Shown here one piece after another: positions 34,996-43,489 of a DNA stretch of 59,158 nucleotides (within the stretch, counting starts at the first letter, position 1; each line of letters starts with the position of its first letter). The stretch covers positions 1 through 59,158 of the forward strand of contig CAYWML010000001.1 of the NCBI GenBank assembly GCA_964459515.1, in the 5' to 3' direction. The notes beneath the pieces were generated by a model, which made no database searches, was not told where the DNA came from, and saw nothing but the letters and a program-made list of their open reading frames with translations. Both the position numbers and the translations under genes were made by a program. The DNA is from Scatosoma sp964459515. GTDB taxonomy: Bacteria; Bacillota; Clostridia; Christensenellales; Borkfalkiaceae.

Positions 34996-36176
34996 TTCTT
35001 TTTTCCTCCGAAGTTATTCAAAATCCGACGAAACCAACTTTGCTTTTCGCAATCGCCTATCGCCGTATGCAAAAGCGCGATCCGCGAAGAACAATTGGGT
35101 TTATCGTAATACGGCAAATCGGGATAAACGATTTCCGTTAAACGATTCAAACGATGCGAAATATGTTCCGCCGCGCCCTTTACCGCCATAACGCCTTCAC
35201 CCGTAACGCTGACGGCGTTTCCTTGCGATATCGGCGTTTTGTCTTGATAATGCCGCATAAAAAAGTTTTCCACTTTTTCGCACAGCTCGTCCAAGCCGCA
35301 TTTGATTACGTCGTTGATCTGTTGCACGAAAAAGCCGCCTTCCCCTTGCGTGCCGTTCCATTTCAAATTTTGCGGCACGCTTCCGCCCGAAATGTTCGCC
35401 GAAGCAAGTATCGCTTCCGCCACGGAAAGCTCCACGCCCAAATTTTCTATCAAAGCGACGAGAATACTGCCCACGCCGCAATCGAACGTTTCTTCGTGCA
35501 CGATACCGTTGCCGTAAACGACGGAAACGGAGCTTGTCAAAAAGCCTACGTCCAATAAAAACGCATACCCCTCGCGTTTGCGCTCCGACAAAAGATAACT
35601 CGCCTGCGCCAACGTAGACGGAATAAAATGCACGTTCGCAAATCCCATTTCCGAAAGCAAGCCGCACACCGACGCGTAAAAATCCTCGGACACGAAATAG
35701 TAGCAAAGCGCGCCTTTCAACATCGTCGTCGGAACGCCGTACAAGTCCTTTGCCGAAAAATACTTTCGATTGTCGCCGAGCGAAAAATACATCGCCGAAC
35801 GGCGTATGCACACCCCTTGCCCGAGCAAATCGTTCATGCCGCTCTCGAACAAGGCGTCCACGTCCTGCGCCATGACCTTCCGTTTAGAGAAGAACGACTG
35901 CGTATGCCCTTTCGTGCGAAGGGTGACGAAAGCCGACGGAACGCCGACGTAAATTTCCCCTATCGTACCCTCGTAATTTTGCACGACGGCGGTAATCGAA
36001 GCAATAACCGCGCGACGAAAAGAAGCCTCGTCCAAAAATCCGTCGAGAAAACAGCCCTCGTATTTTTCGCTGTGCATACCGCTGAAAACGAACGTGCCGT
36101 TGACGCCTTTCGCTCCGAGCAAAAAGGAGATTTCGTTCGATCGAATATCCAAAATCGCTACGCTTTCGTGCCTCAT
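34992..36176 (-). CDS. ftsA: FtsA-like cell division protein with altered nucleotide motifs
   Basis: A 394-residue actin-fold protein that should tether FtsZ to the membrane. Evidence is position directly before ftsZ with overlapping codons, the overall actin/SHS2 layout, and a C-terminal amphipathic helix (WFRRILNNF) ahead of a lysine tail. The actin phosphate loops are unusual: phosphate 1 reads LDIRSNE (D10) where FtsA has DIGSS/T, phosphate 2 reads LDVGFLTSSV (D209) in place of DIGGGTTD, and the adenosine motif reads TGEGVMAVKG in place of TGGGA. ATP binding may be weak or lost. Promoter at 36263-36291. The role is inferred from context. Confidence 0.8.
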   Translation of the reverse strand: MRHESVAILDIRSNEISFLLGAKGVNGTFVFSGMHSEKYEGCFLDGFLDEASFRRAVIASITAVVQNYEGTIGEIYVGVPSAFVTLRTKGHTQSFFSKRKVMAQDVDALFESGMNDLLGQGVCIRRSAMYFSLGDNRKYFSAKDLYGVPTTMLKGALCYYFVSEDFYASVCGLLSEMGFANVHFIPSTLAQASYLLSERKREGYAFLLDVGFLTSSVSVVYGNGIVHEETFDCGVGSILVALIENLGVELSVAEAILASANISGGSVPQNLKWNGTQGEGGFFVQQINDVIKCGLDELCEKVENFFMRHYQDKTPISQGNAVSVTGEGVMAVKGAAEHISHRLNRLTEIVYPDLPYYDKPNCSSRIALLHTAIGDCEKQSWFRRILNNFGGKKK

Positions 36177-36262
36177 ACTTTCATCGCTCCGTATCGCCGC
36201 CCGAAAAAAAGCGGCAAGGGTTTTTAAGCCGAACTCCGCCGCAACGCGCGACGTTTTCTTAC

Positions 36263-36291
36263 ATTATACACTATTCGTCGCGAAATGTCAA
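36263..36291 (-). promoter_or_regulatory. consensus sigma-A promoter of ftsA-ftsZ
   Basis: Minus strand TTGACA (36286-36291), 17 bases, TATAAT (36263-36268), exact at both boxes. The transcript would start near 36256, giving a leader of about 80 bases. It makes ftsAZ independent of the large dcw operon. Confidence 0.82.
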
Positions 36292-36304
36292 TAAGTCAAT
36301 CGAA

Positions 36305-36331
36305 AAAAAACACGCTTTTCACGTGTTTTTT
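36305..36331 (-). terminator. terminator after ftsQ
   Basis: AAAAAACACG (36305-36314) pairs with CGTGTTTTTT (36322-36331) over a 7-base loop, so A and U tracts flank a CACG/CGTG core. It would end the mraZ-ftsQ transcript just before the ftsA promoter. Confidence 0.65.
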
Positions 36332-36338
36332 CCTGCTT

Positions 36339-37121
36339 TTATTCCTGAAAACCGTCCTTTTCGGAATATTCGACGATTTCTTCCCCTCCGTTCTCGAAAA
36401 CCATAATCCTTCCGCAAAGCTTTTCCGCATCCGTCAAGGACAGGTATTTATCTATCGCCGAACGCGCTTTTTCCTGCGTATCCGTCGCGGAATCGCCGAT
36501 ATATATTTTCACGCCCTCGCGCATGGCAATACAGAAAATCGTTTCCGGATCGCGATTATACACCGAAACCCACGCGACGTTGCGGCGTATTCCGCCCAAG
36601 TTTTCGGAAAAAGCCGCGCACAGCGAAAGCATAGGTTGCAAACATTCGTCCCCCGAAAGCTTTTCGCCCTTTTTTCCCGAAACAGAAAGACCTTTCAAAA
36701 TTATGTTTTCCGCCCCGTTCAACGCATTGGTATGCGTACCGCGCACGCCGAGCAACGTGCCGTCCGAACCGAGGATATAGTAGTTGCCGTCGGCATTTTC
36801 CACCGCGTACACCTCTTCGTCCTCTTGCACGGAAACGATCAAGCGATCGGGGTACGATTTCTTAAAAGCGGTAATTCGGAAATAAGGGAACTCTTTTACG
36901 ACCTCTTGCGCCTTAGCTTCGTCCGCGAAAACGATGCCATCCTTTCGATAAACCGCCTCCAAGCGTTGCCGAAAAGCTTCCGCCTCCGCGCGCGCGCCCT
37001 CGGAAACGATCGTCGCCTGCACGGTGACTGTATCCACGCGATATATCGTAGCAAAGCCGAGCACCGCCGCCGACAAAAAAAGCAGCGACGATAAAACGAT
37101 TGTCCAAATTCTCTTTCGCAT
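36339..37121 (-). CDS. ftsQ: cell division protein FtsQ/DivIB
   Basis: A 260-residue bitopic division protein. A short basic N-terminus and one transmembrane helix (about 5-26) precede an extracytoplasmic POTRA-like domain beginning YRVDTVTV, followed by FPYFRITAFKKSYPDRLIVSVQEDEEVYAVENADGNYYILGSDG, which matches the typical FtsQ/DivIB region in order. FtsQ forms a complex with FtsL and DivIC that activates septal wall synthesis. The ATG at 37121 has GGAAGG upstream; the longer reading frame toward 37307 lies inside murA and is arginine-rich. It lies 17 bases after murA. Confidence 0.85.
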   Translation of the reverse strand: MRKRIWTIVLSSLLFLSAAVLGFATIYRVDTVTVQATIVSEGARAEAEAFRQRLEAVYRKDGIVFADEAKAQEVVKEFPYFRITAFKKSYPDRLIVSVQEDEEVYAVENADGNYYILGSDGTLLGVRGTHTNALNGAENIILKGLSVSGKKGEKLSGDECLQPMLSLCAAFSENLGGIRRNVAWVSVYNRDPETIFCIAMREGVKIYIGDSATDTQEKARSAIDKYLSLTDAEKLCGRIMVFENGGEEIVEYSEKDGFQE

Positions 37122-37138
37122 AATCCTTCCTCTTTCGT

Positions 37139-38395
37139 TTATGTATGCACGCGACGTATCTTCGCGCCGAGCCGACGAAGCTTTCCCTCGAAATCGGCGT
37201 ATCCGCGATCGACGTGGGATAGATCGAGTATTTCGCTCCGCCCCTCCGCGCGTAAAGCCGCGACGACCAACGCCGCGCCGCCGCGCAAATCGTTCGCCGT
37301 AACGCACGCGCCGTGCGTAGTCGAAACGCCGCGCACCAACGCCGTTCTGCCGCGTATGGTTATATCCGCGCCCATGCGCTTTAACTCCGCCGCGTAGCGA
37401 TAGCGCGTTTCAAACAGATTTTCCACGATCAACGTCGAACCGCGCGCCGTACAGCACAGCGCGGCGTATTGCGCCTGCAAATCGGTGGGGAAGCCGGGGA
37501 ACGGCATCGTTTCCACCAAATCCACCGCGCGCAAGTCTCCGTCGCTCCATAAGCTTATTTTATCATTTTTCGCATGTATTTTGCAACCGTTTTCACGTAG
37601 TTTATGCAAAAGTGCGGCAATATTTTCGGGCGGAACGCCGCAAAGCTCCACTTCGCCGCCGCAAGTTGCCGCCGCGATGAGAAACGTGCCTGCCTCTATC
37701 CTGTCGCCGATCGGCGTATAATCCGTGCCGTGCAAACGGGGGACGCCTTGCACGACGACCGTTCCGCCGCCCGCACCGCGCACCTTTCCGCCCATGGAAT
37801 TGAGAAAATCTTGCAAATCCACGATTTCCGGCTCTTTCGCCGCGTTGCGAATGACGGTCACGCCCTCCGCACCGACGGCGGCAAGAATAATATTTTCCGT
37901 TGCGCCTACGCTCGGAAAATCCAACAAAATTTCCGCGCCGCGCAAACGCTCCGCAGTGCAATGTATGTATCCGTCCAATTCTTCTATCCGAACGCCCAAC
38001 CGCTTCAAGCCCGATAAGTGCAAATCGATCGGACGCAACCCGATGTCACACCCCCCGGGATAGGATATCTTAGCTTTTCTAAAACGCGTAAGCACAGAGC
38101 CGAGCATAAAAACAGAAGAACGCAGCTCCTTCGTCAACCGTGCAGGTATCTCGTGCGAAGCCGCGTTCGAGGAATCGATAAGGACGCAATCTCGTTGTCG
38201 CTTTACCGTACAACCGACCTCGGAAAGTATCAACAACATATTTTCCACGTCGCGTATCGACGGAATTCCGCGCAACTTCACCGGCTCATCCGTCAAAACC
38301 GCAGCCGCCAACAACGGCAAAACGGCGTTTTTCGCGCCCTGCACCCGTACGCTGCCGCAAAGCCGTTCGCCTCCTTCTATTATATATTTATCCAT
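37139..38395 (-). CDS. murA: UDP-N-acetylglucosamine 1-carboxyvinyltransferase
   Basis: A 418-residue enzyme that adds enolpyruvate to UDP-GlcNAc, the first committed step of peptidoglycan synthesis and the fosfomycin target. The active-site cysteine is C116 in PGGCDIGLRPIDLH, so fosfomycin sensitivity is expected at this residue. VQGAKNAVLPLLAA and the GDRIEAGTFL and PFPGFPTDLQAQ blocks are conserved. The ATG at 38395 follows AGGAG by 9 bases; an in-frame upstream start at 38434 would place that site inside the gene. It occupies the place between ftsW and ftsQ where murG often lies. Confidence 0.96.
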   Translation of the reverse strand: MDKYIIEGGERLCGSVRVQGAKNAVLPLLAAAVLTDEPVKLRGIPSIRDVENMLLILSEVGCTVKRQRDCVLIDSSNAASHEIPARLTKELRSSVFMLGSVLTRFRKAKISYPGGCDIGLRPIDLHLSGLKRLGVRIEELDGYIHCTAERLRGAEILLDFPSVGATENIILAAVGAEGVTVIRNAAKEPEIVDLQDFLNSMGGKVRGAGGGTVVVQGVPRLHGTDYTPIGDRIEAGTFLIAAATCGGEVELCGVPPENIAALLHKLRENGCKIHAKNDKISLWSDGDLRAVDLVETMPFPGFPTDLQAQYAALCCTARGSTLIVENLFETRYRYAAELKRMGADITIRGRTALVRGVSTTHGACVTANDLRGGAALVVAALRAEGRSEILDLSHVDRGYADFEGKLRRLGAKIRRVHT

Positions 38396-38414
38396 ACGCA
38401 AAAGCTCCTTTGCT

Positions 38415-39587
38415 TTATCGTATGTATTTTTCACCGTTTTTTGTGCGCCGCCGCGAAGTTATCGGCTTGCCGCGCGCCGATACGGAATATAAAACGCCCA
38501 TGGAAGCCATCGTAATGATCAGCGACGTGTTTCCCGCGCTGATCAGCGGCAACGGCAATCCCGTAGGCGGTATGCTGCCGCTGACGACCAAAGCGTTTAA
38601 CGCCGTTTGTATGCCGTACACGAGCGTTATGCCGACGGCAAGCAAATACGAAAAGAAATCGTCGGCGCGGCGCGCCGCGCGTATGCCGCGATATACCAAT
38701 AAACCGCACACGAAAAACAAGGCGCATATACCGACAAAGCCCGTTTCTTCCCCGATGACGGAAAGGATAAAATCGCTTTCCGCGAACGGTAAAAAGCGGT
38801 ATTTTTGCCGAGAACGGAACAAGCCCGTACCGAACCAACCGCCGTTTCCGAGCGCGTATAAAGACTGTATCAACTGGTAGCCCTCGCCGCGCGGAGAAGC
38901 CCAAGGGTTCAAAAACGCGCTCAACCGCGACAACCGATAGGGCTCGATTATAATCAACACGGGGATCGCCAAAAGCAACGGCAGACCGATCGCGACGAAA
39001 TATCGTATACGCATACCGCCCAAAAAAAGCATGGCGAGCATCAAAGCACCGACGCACATCGTTACGGACATGTTCGGTTCGAGAATGATTAAAACGCATA
39101 TCGCGCCGCCTGCGCACAATACGGGCAACGCGCCGCGAAAGGTACGCATTTCGTCCATGCGCTTCGACATATACGCCGCGGCAAACAACACGAAGCCGTA
39201 TTTGGCAAGCTCCGACGGTTGCAACGTCAAGCCGCCTATACCGATCCAACGCGTCGCCCCGTAATTCGACTTTCCTATTCCCGGAACGAACACCAACGCC
39301 AATAGCAAAACGGGCACGAACAACGCCGACAAATACACCGATTTTTTTCGTAGTTTCGCGCAATCGAAACGCGCGCAAAGCAACATAGCCGCCGTACCGC
39401 ACGCCAATCCCCACAACTGCTTTTTTACGAAATAAAAGGCGTCGCCGTACTGCGTTTTCGCGACGTAATTACTCGCAGAATACACGGCAAGCACGCCGAA
39501 AGACGCCAAAAGAAAGGGCAGAAGCAACAGCGAAAAATCGCCGCGAAGATTATTCCGTTTCTTCTTCGTCGGAAGCCTCGTCCGCAA
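38415..39587 (-). CDS. ftsW: lipid II polymerase FtsW
   Basis: A SEDS-family membrane glycosyltransferase of about 390 residues and ten transmembrane helices. Family motifs include YSASNYVA, GIGKSNYGATRWIGIGGLTLQPSELAK, the NPWASPRGEGYQLIQSLYALGNGGWFGTGL loop and FAESDFILSVIGEETG. The start is uncertain: no ATG lies near the expected N-terminus. The best candidate is TTG at 39587, inside the end of murD, with AAGGGG about 12 bases upstream; coupling to murD translation is likely. With ftsI in the same operon, it should form the septal SEDS-PBP pair. Confidence 0.9.
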   Translation of the reverse strand: MRTRLPTKKKRNNLRGDFSLLLLPFLLASFGVLAVYSASNYVAKTQYGDAFYFVKKQLWGLACGTAAMLLCARFDCAKLRKKSVYLSALFVPVLLLALVFVPGIGKSNYGATRWIGIGGLTLQPSELAKYGFVLFAAAYMSKRMDEMRTFRGALPVLCAGGAICVLIILEPNMSVTMCVGALMLAMLFLGGMRIRYFVAIGLPLLLAIPVLIIIEPYRLSRLSAFLNPWASPRGEGYQLIQSLYALGNGGWFGTGLFRSRQKYRFLPFAESDFILSVIGEETGFVGICALFFVCGLLVYRGIRAARRADDFFSYLLAVGITLVYGIQTALNALVVSGSIPPTGLPLPLISAGNTSLIITMASMGVLYSVSARGKPITSRRRTKNGEKYIR

Positions 39588-40980
39588 TTCGTCTTTCGTC
39601 CCCTTCGTCCGCTCCGTCGCCTGCCGCAACTTGCGTTTCGCGCTGTATCTCCCGAACGATCTCGACAAACCTATCCCCCCTTTCCCCGTAATTCGCAAAC
39701 TCGTCGAAACTTGCGCTGGCAGGGCTCAACAGCACGGTTTCCCCTTTTTTCGCGCGCATAGCCGCAACGCGTACCGCAAACGAGAAATCGCCGCATACCG
39801 TCACCTGCGCATACGAACATTCGCGCGCGCTTTGCAACAACGCATAGCGATTTTCTCCGTATAAGACCGCGTGCACCACTCTGCTTTTCGGAAGCGCGAG
39901 AAACAACGCCTTATAATCGTAGCCTTTATTTTTTCCGCCGAGGAGCAATATCGTGTCGGAAACGGCAGCGTCGATCGCGCGAAGCGTAGCCGCAACGTTC
40001 GTTCCCTTGGAATCGTCGATAAAACGCACGCCGTTTGCTTCGCCGACAAGCTCCATACGATGCCGCGCCCCCTTAAATTCCGCAAGCGCGTCGGCAACGT
40101 CGGTATTTTTAATCCCCATCAACTTCGCCGCGACAATCGCCGCAAGCGCGTTTTGCACGTTATGTACCCCCTCGACGGAAAGCGCGTCCGTCGGCATTAT
40201 CTTTTCTTTTTCAAACCACAGCCAACCGTCCTCGCAATACGCGCCGCGCACCCTCTGCCGAACGGAAAAGAAAAAGGTTTTCGCCGACGTGCTTTCGGCA
40301 AAACCGCGCACGATCTCGTCGTCGTAATTCAGCACGGCGTACTCCGCCTCCGTGCTGTTTCGCAAAAGACTGCGCTTCAAGTATATATAGTTATCCATGG
40401 TGTAGTGCCGATTCAAATGATCTTCCGTAACGTTCAAAATTAAAGCGATATGCGGACGGAGGGAACGCAACGTTTCCAATTGAAAGCTCGAAATCTCCGC
40501 CACGGCGACAGCCGTTTCTCCGCCGTCGTCGCAGGTTATCAGCGGCGTGCCGATATTTCCGCAAGCCGTCGCTTTATAGCCGCCCTTTTGCAAAATGCTC
40601 GTCAACATCGATACGGTCGTCGTCTTTCCGTTCGTTCCCGTCACGGCGACGCAGGGACAACGCAAATAGCGCGCCGCCAACTCCGTTTCGCCGATAATCG
40701 CTTTTCCCTTTCTTTTACAAGCGACTGCAAGCGGATGATCAATCGGTACGCCGGGGCTGAGCACCAACGCGTCGCACAGCTCCGCCGCGCGCTCCACGGC
40801 GGAAGCTTCCACGAATTTCGCGCCTTGCGCAAGCAAACGCTCTCGTACGCGCCGCACCGCCTCCGTTTCGTTGTCGTCGTATAAATATACGGTAGCCTTT
40901 TTCGCGAGCAGGAACTCTGCGGCGGCACGCCCCGATTCCGACAGCCCGACTACCAAAAAAATTTGCCGTAAAGGAAACAT
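39550..40980 (-). CDS. murD: UDP-N-acetylmuramoyl-L-alanine-D-glutamate ligase
   Basis: A 476-residue Mur ligase adding D-glutamate to UDP-MurNAc-L-Ala. VVGLSESGRAAAEFL binds UDP-sugar, GTNGKTTTVSML binds ATP, and NVTEDHLNRH, DDSKGTN and LSPASASFDEFANYGERGDRF are typical. The C-terminus carries about twenty extra acidic residues beyond the usual end, and this tail overlaps the start of ftsW. Purine-rich AGGGGAAAGG lies directly before the ATG, 15 bases after mraY. murI in the same region supplies D-glutamate. Confidence 0.96.
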   Translation of the reverse strand: MFPLRQIFLVVGLSESGRAAAEFLLAKKATVYLYDDNETEAVRRVRERLLAQGAKFVEASAVERAAELCDALVLSPGVPIDHPLAVACKRKGKAIIGETELAARYLRCPCVAVTGTNGKTTTVSMLTSILQKGGYKATACGNIGTPLITCDDGGETAVAVAEISSFQLETLRSLRPHIALILNVTEDHLNRHYTMDNYIYLKRSLLRNSTEAEYAVLNYDDEIVRGFAESTSAKTFFFSVRQRVRGAYCEDGWLWFEKEKIMPTDALSVEGVHNVQNALAAIVAAKLMGIKNTDVADALAEFKGARHRMELVGEANGVRFIDDSKGTNVAATLRAIDAAVSDTILLLGGKNKGYDYKALFLALPKSRVVHAVLYGENRYALLQSARECSYAQVTVCGDFSFAVRVAAMRAKKGETVLLSPASASFDEFANYGERGDRFVEIVREIQRETQVAAGDGADEGDERRIADEASDEEETE

Positions 40981-40995
40981 CCTTTCCCCTCCCGT

Positions 40996-41949
40996 TTATA
41001 AAATCGCCAACAAACACGCCGCGCCCGTAAATGCGGTCAATGCGAAGTACGCATACGAAATCCGCGTTTCCGAACACCCTTTTTTCTGGAAATGGTGATG
41101 CACGGGCGACATGAGAAACACCCGTTTCCCTCCCGTCGCCTTATAGTATATTACCTGTATGATTACGGATATGACGGACAAAACGAAACAAACGCCCAAA
41201 ACGGGAATATACAACGCGTTTCCCGAAAACAACGCTACGGAAGCGGCAAATCCGCCGAGCGAAAGCGAACCCGTATCACCCATAAAAACGGCGGCGGGAG
41301 AAACGTTAAAAAACAGATAGGCAAGCAACGCCCCCGTCAAGCAAAAGCACAGCAAAGCCAAGCCCGTTTTTCCGTTTTGCGCGACGATGATCGCAGCGAG
41401 TGAAAGAAAAAAAGGCACGCTCGTACCGGCAGCCAATCCGTCTAAACCGTCCGTTAAGTTGACGGCGTTTACCGTAGATAAAAACACGAGCACCGATAAG
41501 GGGAATATCCAACCGCCTATTTGAAAACTGCGCCGCGAAAACGGAAGGTATACGCTCGTCAACTCCGCGCGCATACAATATACGCCTGCGAGAATCGCCA
41601 CCGCCGTTTGAAAAAGCAATTTTTGCCATGCGCGAAGCCCTAAATTCTCTTTATGCAGAATCTTCATGCAATCGTCCAATAGTCCGATCGTCATATAGGA
41701 AAGCCCGATCGCCGCGCTGATAACCAACGAGCGTTCCGCCCTTTCGGCAAAAAGCGTTACGGACAATACGGCGGCGGCTATAAAAGCGATACCGCCCATC
41801 GTAGGCGTACCGCTCTTTTGCTTATGTTCCTTTACGTAGGAAAGAATATTTTGCCCTGCGTGCAAACGACGAAGCAACGGAATCCCGATCGTCAAAAACA
41901 AAAACGAAAGCACGAATGCGATCCACGCCGCCGAAAGATAGATTTTCAT
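40996..41949 (-). CDS. mraY: phospho-N-acetylmuramoyl-pentapeptide-transferase MraY
   Basis: A 317-residue integral membrane enzyme that forms lipid I from UDP-MurNAc-pentapeptide and undecaprenyl phosphate. About ten hydrophobic helices are visible. The conserved aspartates appear in LLDDCMKI and NLTDGLDGLA; FMGDTGSLSLGG and the HHFQKKG histidine loop (SPVHHHFQ) complete the active site. Length and order match the family. It follows murE directly; murF, which usually lies between them, is missing here. Confidence 0.96.
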   Translation of the reverse strand: MKIYLSAAWIAFVLSFLFLTIGIPLLRRLHAGQNILSYVKEHKQKSGTPTMGGIAFIAAAVLSVTLFAERAERSLVISAAIGLSYMTIGLLDDCMKILHKENLGLRAWQKLLFQTAVAILAGVYCMRAELTSVYLPFSRRSFQIGGWIFPLSVLVFLSTVNAVNLTDGLDGLAAGTSVPFFLSLAAIIVAQNGKTGLALLCFCLTGALLAYLFFNVSPAAVFMGDTGSLSLGGFAASVALFSGNALYIPVLGVCFVLSVISVIIQVIYYKATGGKRVFLMSPVHHHFQKKGCSETRISYAYFALTAFTGAACLLAIL

Positions 41950-41964
41950 TGCTTCCCCCTTTCG

Positions 41965-43434
41965 TCAATACGTCGGCTTGCCCTTTCCGCGTATCAGCTT
42001 CTCTACGACAGTTTGGTCGTCAAAGGGATATTTTATGCCCATGATCTCCTGATAGTCCTCGCCGCCCTTGCCGGCTATCAATAGTATATCTCCTCGTTTC
42101 GCATAGTCCAAGCCGTACTCGATGGCTTGCTTACGGTCGGGCACGACAACGTACCGAACGGAAAAACGACGATACCCTTTTTCGATTTCGGAAAGTATAT
42201 CCAACGGATCTTCGTACCGCGGATTATCCGACGTCAGAATACAAAAATCCGCCGTCTTGGCGGCGACCTCCCCCATGACGGAACGCTTGCCCTTATCGCG
42301 ATTTCCGCCGCACCCGAACAAACATATGAGCCGCCCTCGGCAATACTTGCGCAACGCGTACAACGATTTTCGCAATCCGTCGGGCGTATGCGCAAAATCC
42401 ACATAAACGTCCACGCCGTCGTACAAGCCGATATGCTGCAATCGACCGCGCGGCGCGACGACGCGCCGCAACCCCTCCGCCGCGACGGACAACTCTACGC
42501 CGAGAGCGCACGCGCAAGCGGCTGCCGCCAAAGCGTTGTACACGTTATGCCGCCCCGTCATGGAAAGTTCGACGCGCGCCAAAGCGTCGTTCACGTTCAA
42601 CATAAACGACGCGTATTGTAAACGTTCCTCCGTGATTACGGCAAAAGCATCCGTAGGCGTATTCATGCCGTAATATAAAGTCGGCAACGAACGTCCTTCG
42701 CGTTGCGCGCCGAAAACGCGCCCCACGCCGTCGTCGCCGTTGAGCACGGCAATTTTGCATGCGTTTTCTTCGAATAAACGACTCTTTGCCTGCTGGTACG
42801 CCTCCATTGTCCCGAAAAAATCCAAATGGTCTTGCGTTAAATTGGTAAATACGCAAGCGGCAAAAACGATGCCTTCCGTCTTTTTATAATAGAGCGCGTG
42901 CGCGGAAACTTCCATCACCGCGTATTCCACGCCCTCGGACAACATATCGGCGAAAGTTTTATGCAATTCCGACGGATCGGGCGTCGTCAGGGAAGAAGGA
43001 AAAACTTTTCCGCCGTATTCCGTGCCGAGCGTACCGATAATACCCGTTTTCTTCCCTGCGGAGCGCAAAATCGTCGCGAGCATTTTCGCCACCGTCGTTT
43101 TCCCGTTCGTACCCGTAATGCCTACGATTTTCATTTTTCGGGCAGGGTTGCCGTAAAACGCCGCCGCAATCAAGCCCCAAGCGCGCCGCGTATCGGGCAC
43201 GCAAAGTTGCGGCACGCCCACCTTTAACGCGCGCTCCGTAACCACGGCAATCGCCCCGTTTTTAACGGCAGTCTCCGCAAAAGCGTGCCCGTCGTATTTT
43301 TCCCCTTTCAAACAAATAAACAACGCGCCCTCGCCGCACGCGCGACTGTCCGTCGAAAGAGAATAAAACTCCTTTTCTCCGTCCACGCCTTCCGTCCGCG
43401 CGCCGATACACTCCGCTATCGTCGATATTTTCAT
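41965..43434 (-). CDS. murE: UDP-MurNAc-tripeptide synthetase MurE, meso-DAP type
   Basis: A 489-residue Mur ligase that adds the third peptide residue. STDSR and GTNGKTTVAKML are conserved, as are TTPDP and EVSAHAL. The substrate motif reads DNPR (in TSDNPRYEDP), the form linked to meso-diaminopimelate as opposed to lysine. The ATG at 43434 follows GGAGG by 6 bases and yields MKISTIAE; an in-frame upstream start at 43458 is less likely. It lies between ftsI and mraY in the dcw operon. Confidence 0.95.
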   Translation of the reverse strand: MKISTIAECIGARTEGVDGEKEFYSLSTDSRACGEGALFICLKGEKYDGHAFAETAVKNGAIAVVTERALKVGVPQLCVPDTRRAWGLIAAAFYGNPARKMKIVGITGTNGKTTVAKMLATILRSAGKKTGIIGTLGTEYGGKVFPSSLTTPDPSELHKTFADMLSEGVEYAVMEVSAHALYYKKTEGIVFAACVFTNLTQDHLDFFGTMEAYQQAKSRLFEENACKIAVLNGDDGVGRVFGAQREGRSLPTLYYGMNTPTDAFAVITEERLQYASFMLNVNDALARVELSMTGRHNVYNALAAAACACALGVELSVAAEGLRRVVAPRGRLQHIGLYDGVDVYVDFAHTPDGLRKSLYALRKYCRGRLICLFGCGGNRDKGKRSVMGEVAAKTADFCILTSDNPRYEDPLDILSEIEKGYRRFSVRYVVVPDRKQAIEYGLDYAKRGDILLIAGKGGEDYQEIMGIKYPFDDQTVVEKLIRGKGKPTY

Positions 43435-43489
43435 CTTCTCCCTCCCCGCCTTAGACAACGCCGCATAACGACGTATTCCTTATATTATG

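Noticed and set aside
37122..37307. N-terminal extension of FtsQ by 62 residues
   Set aside because: It overlaps the murA 3' end, is Arg-rich, and the ATG at 37121 has a good binding site directly before the membrane helix.
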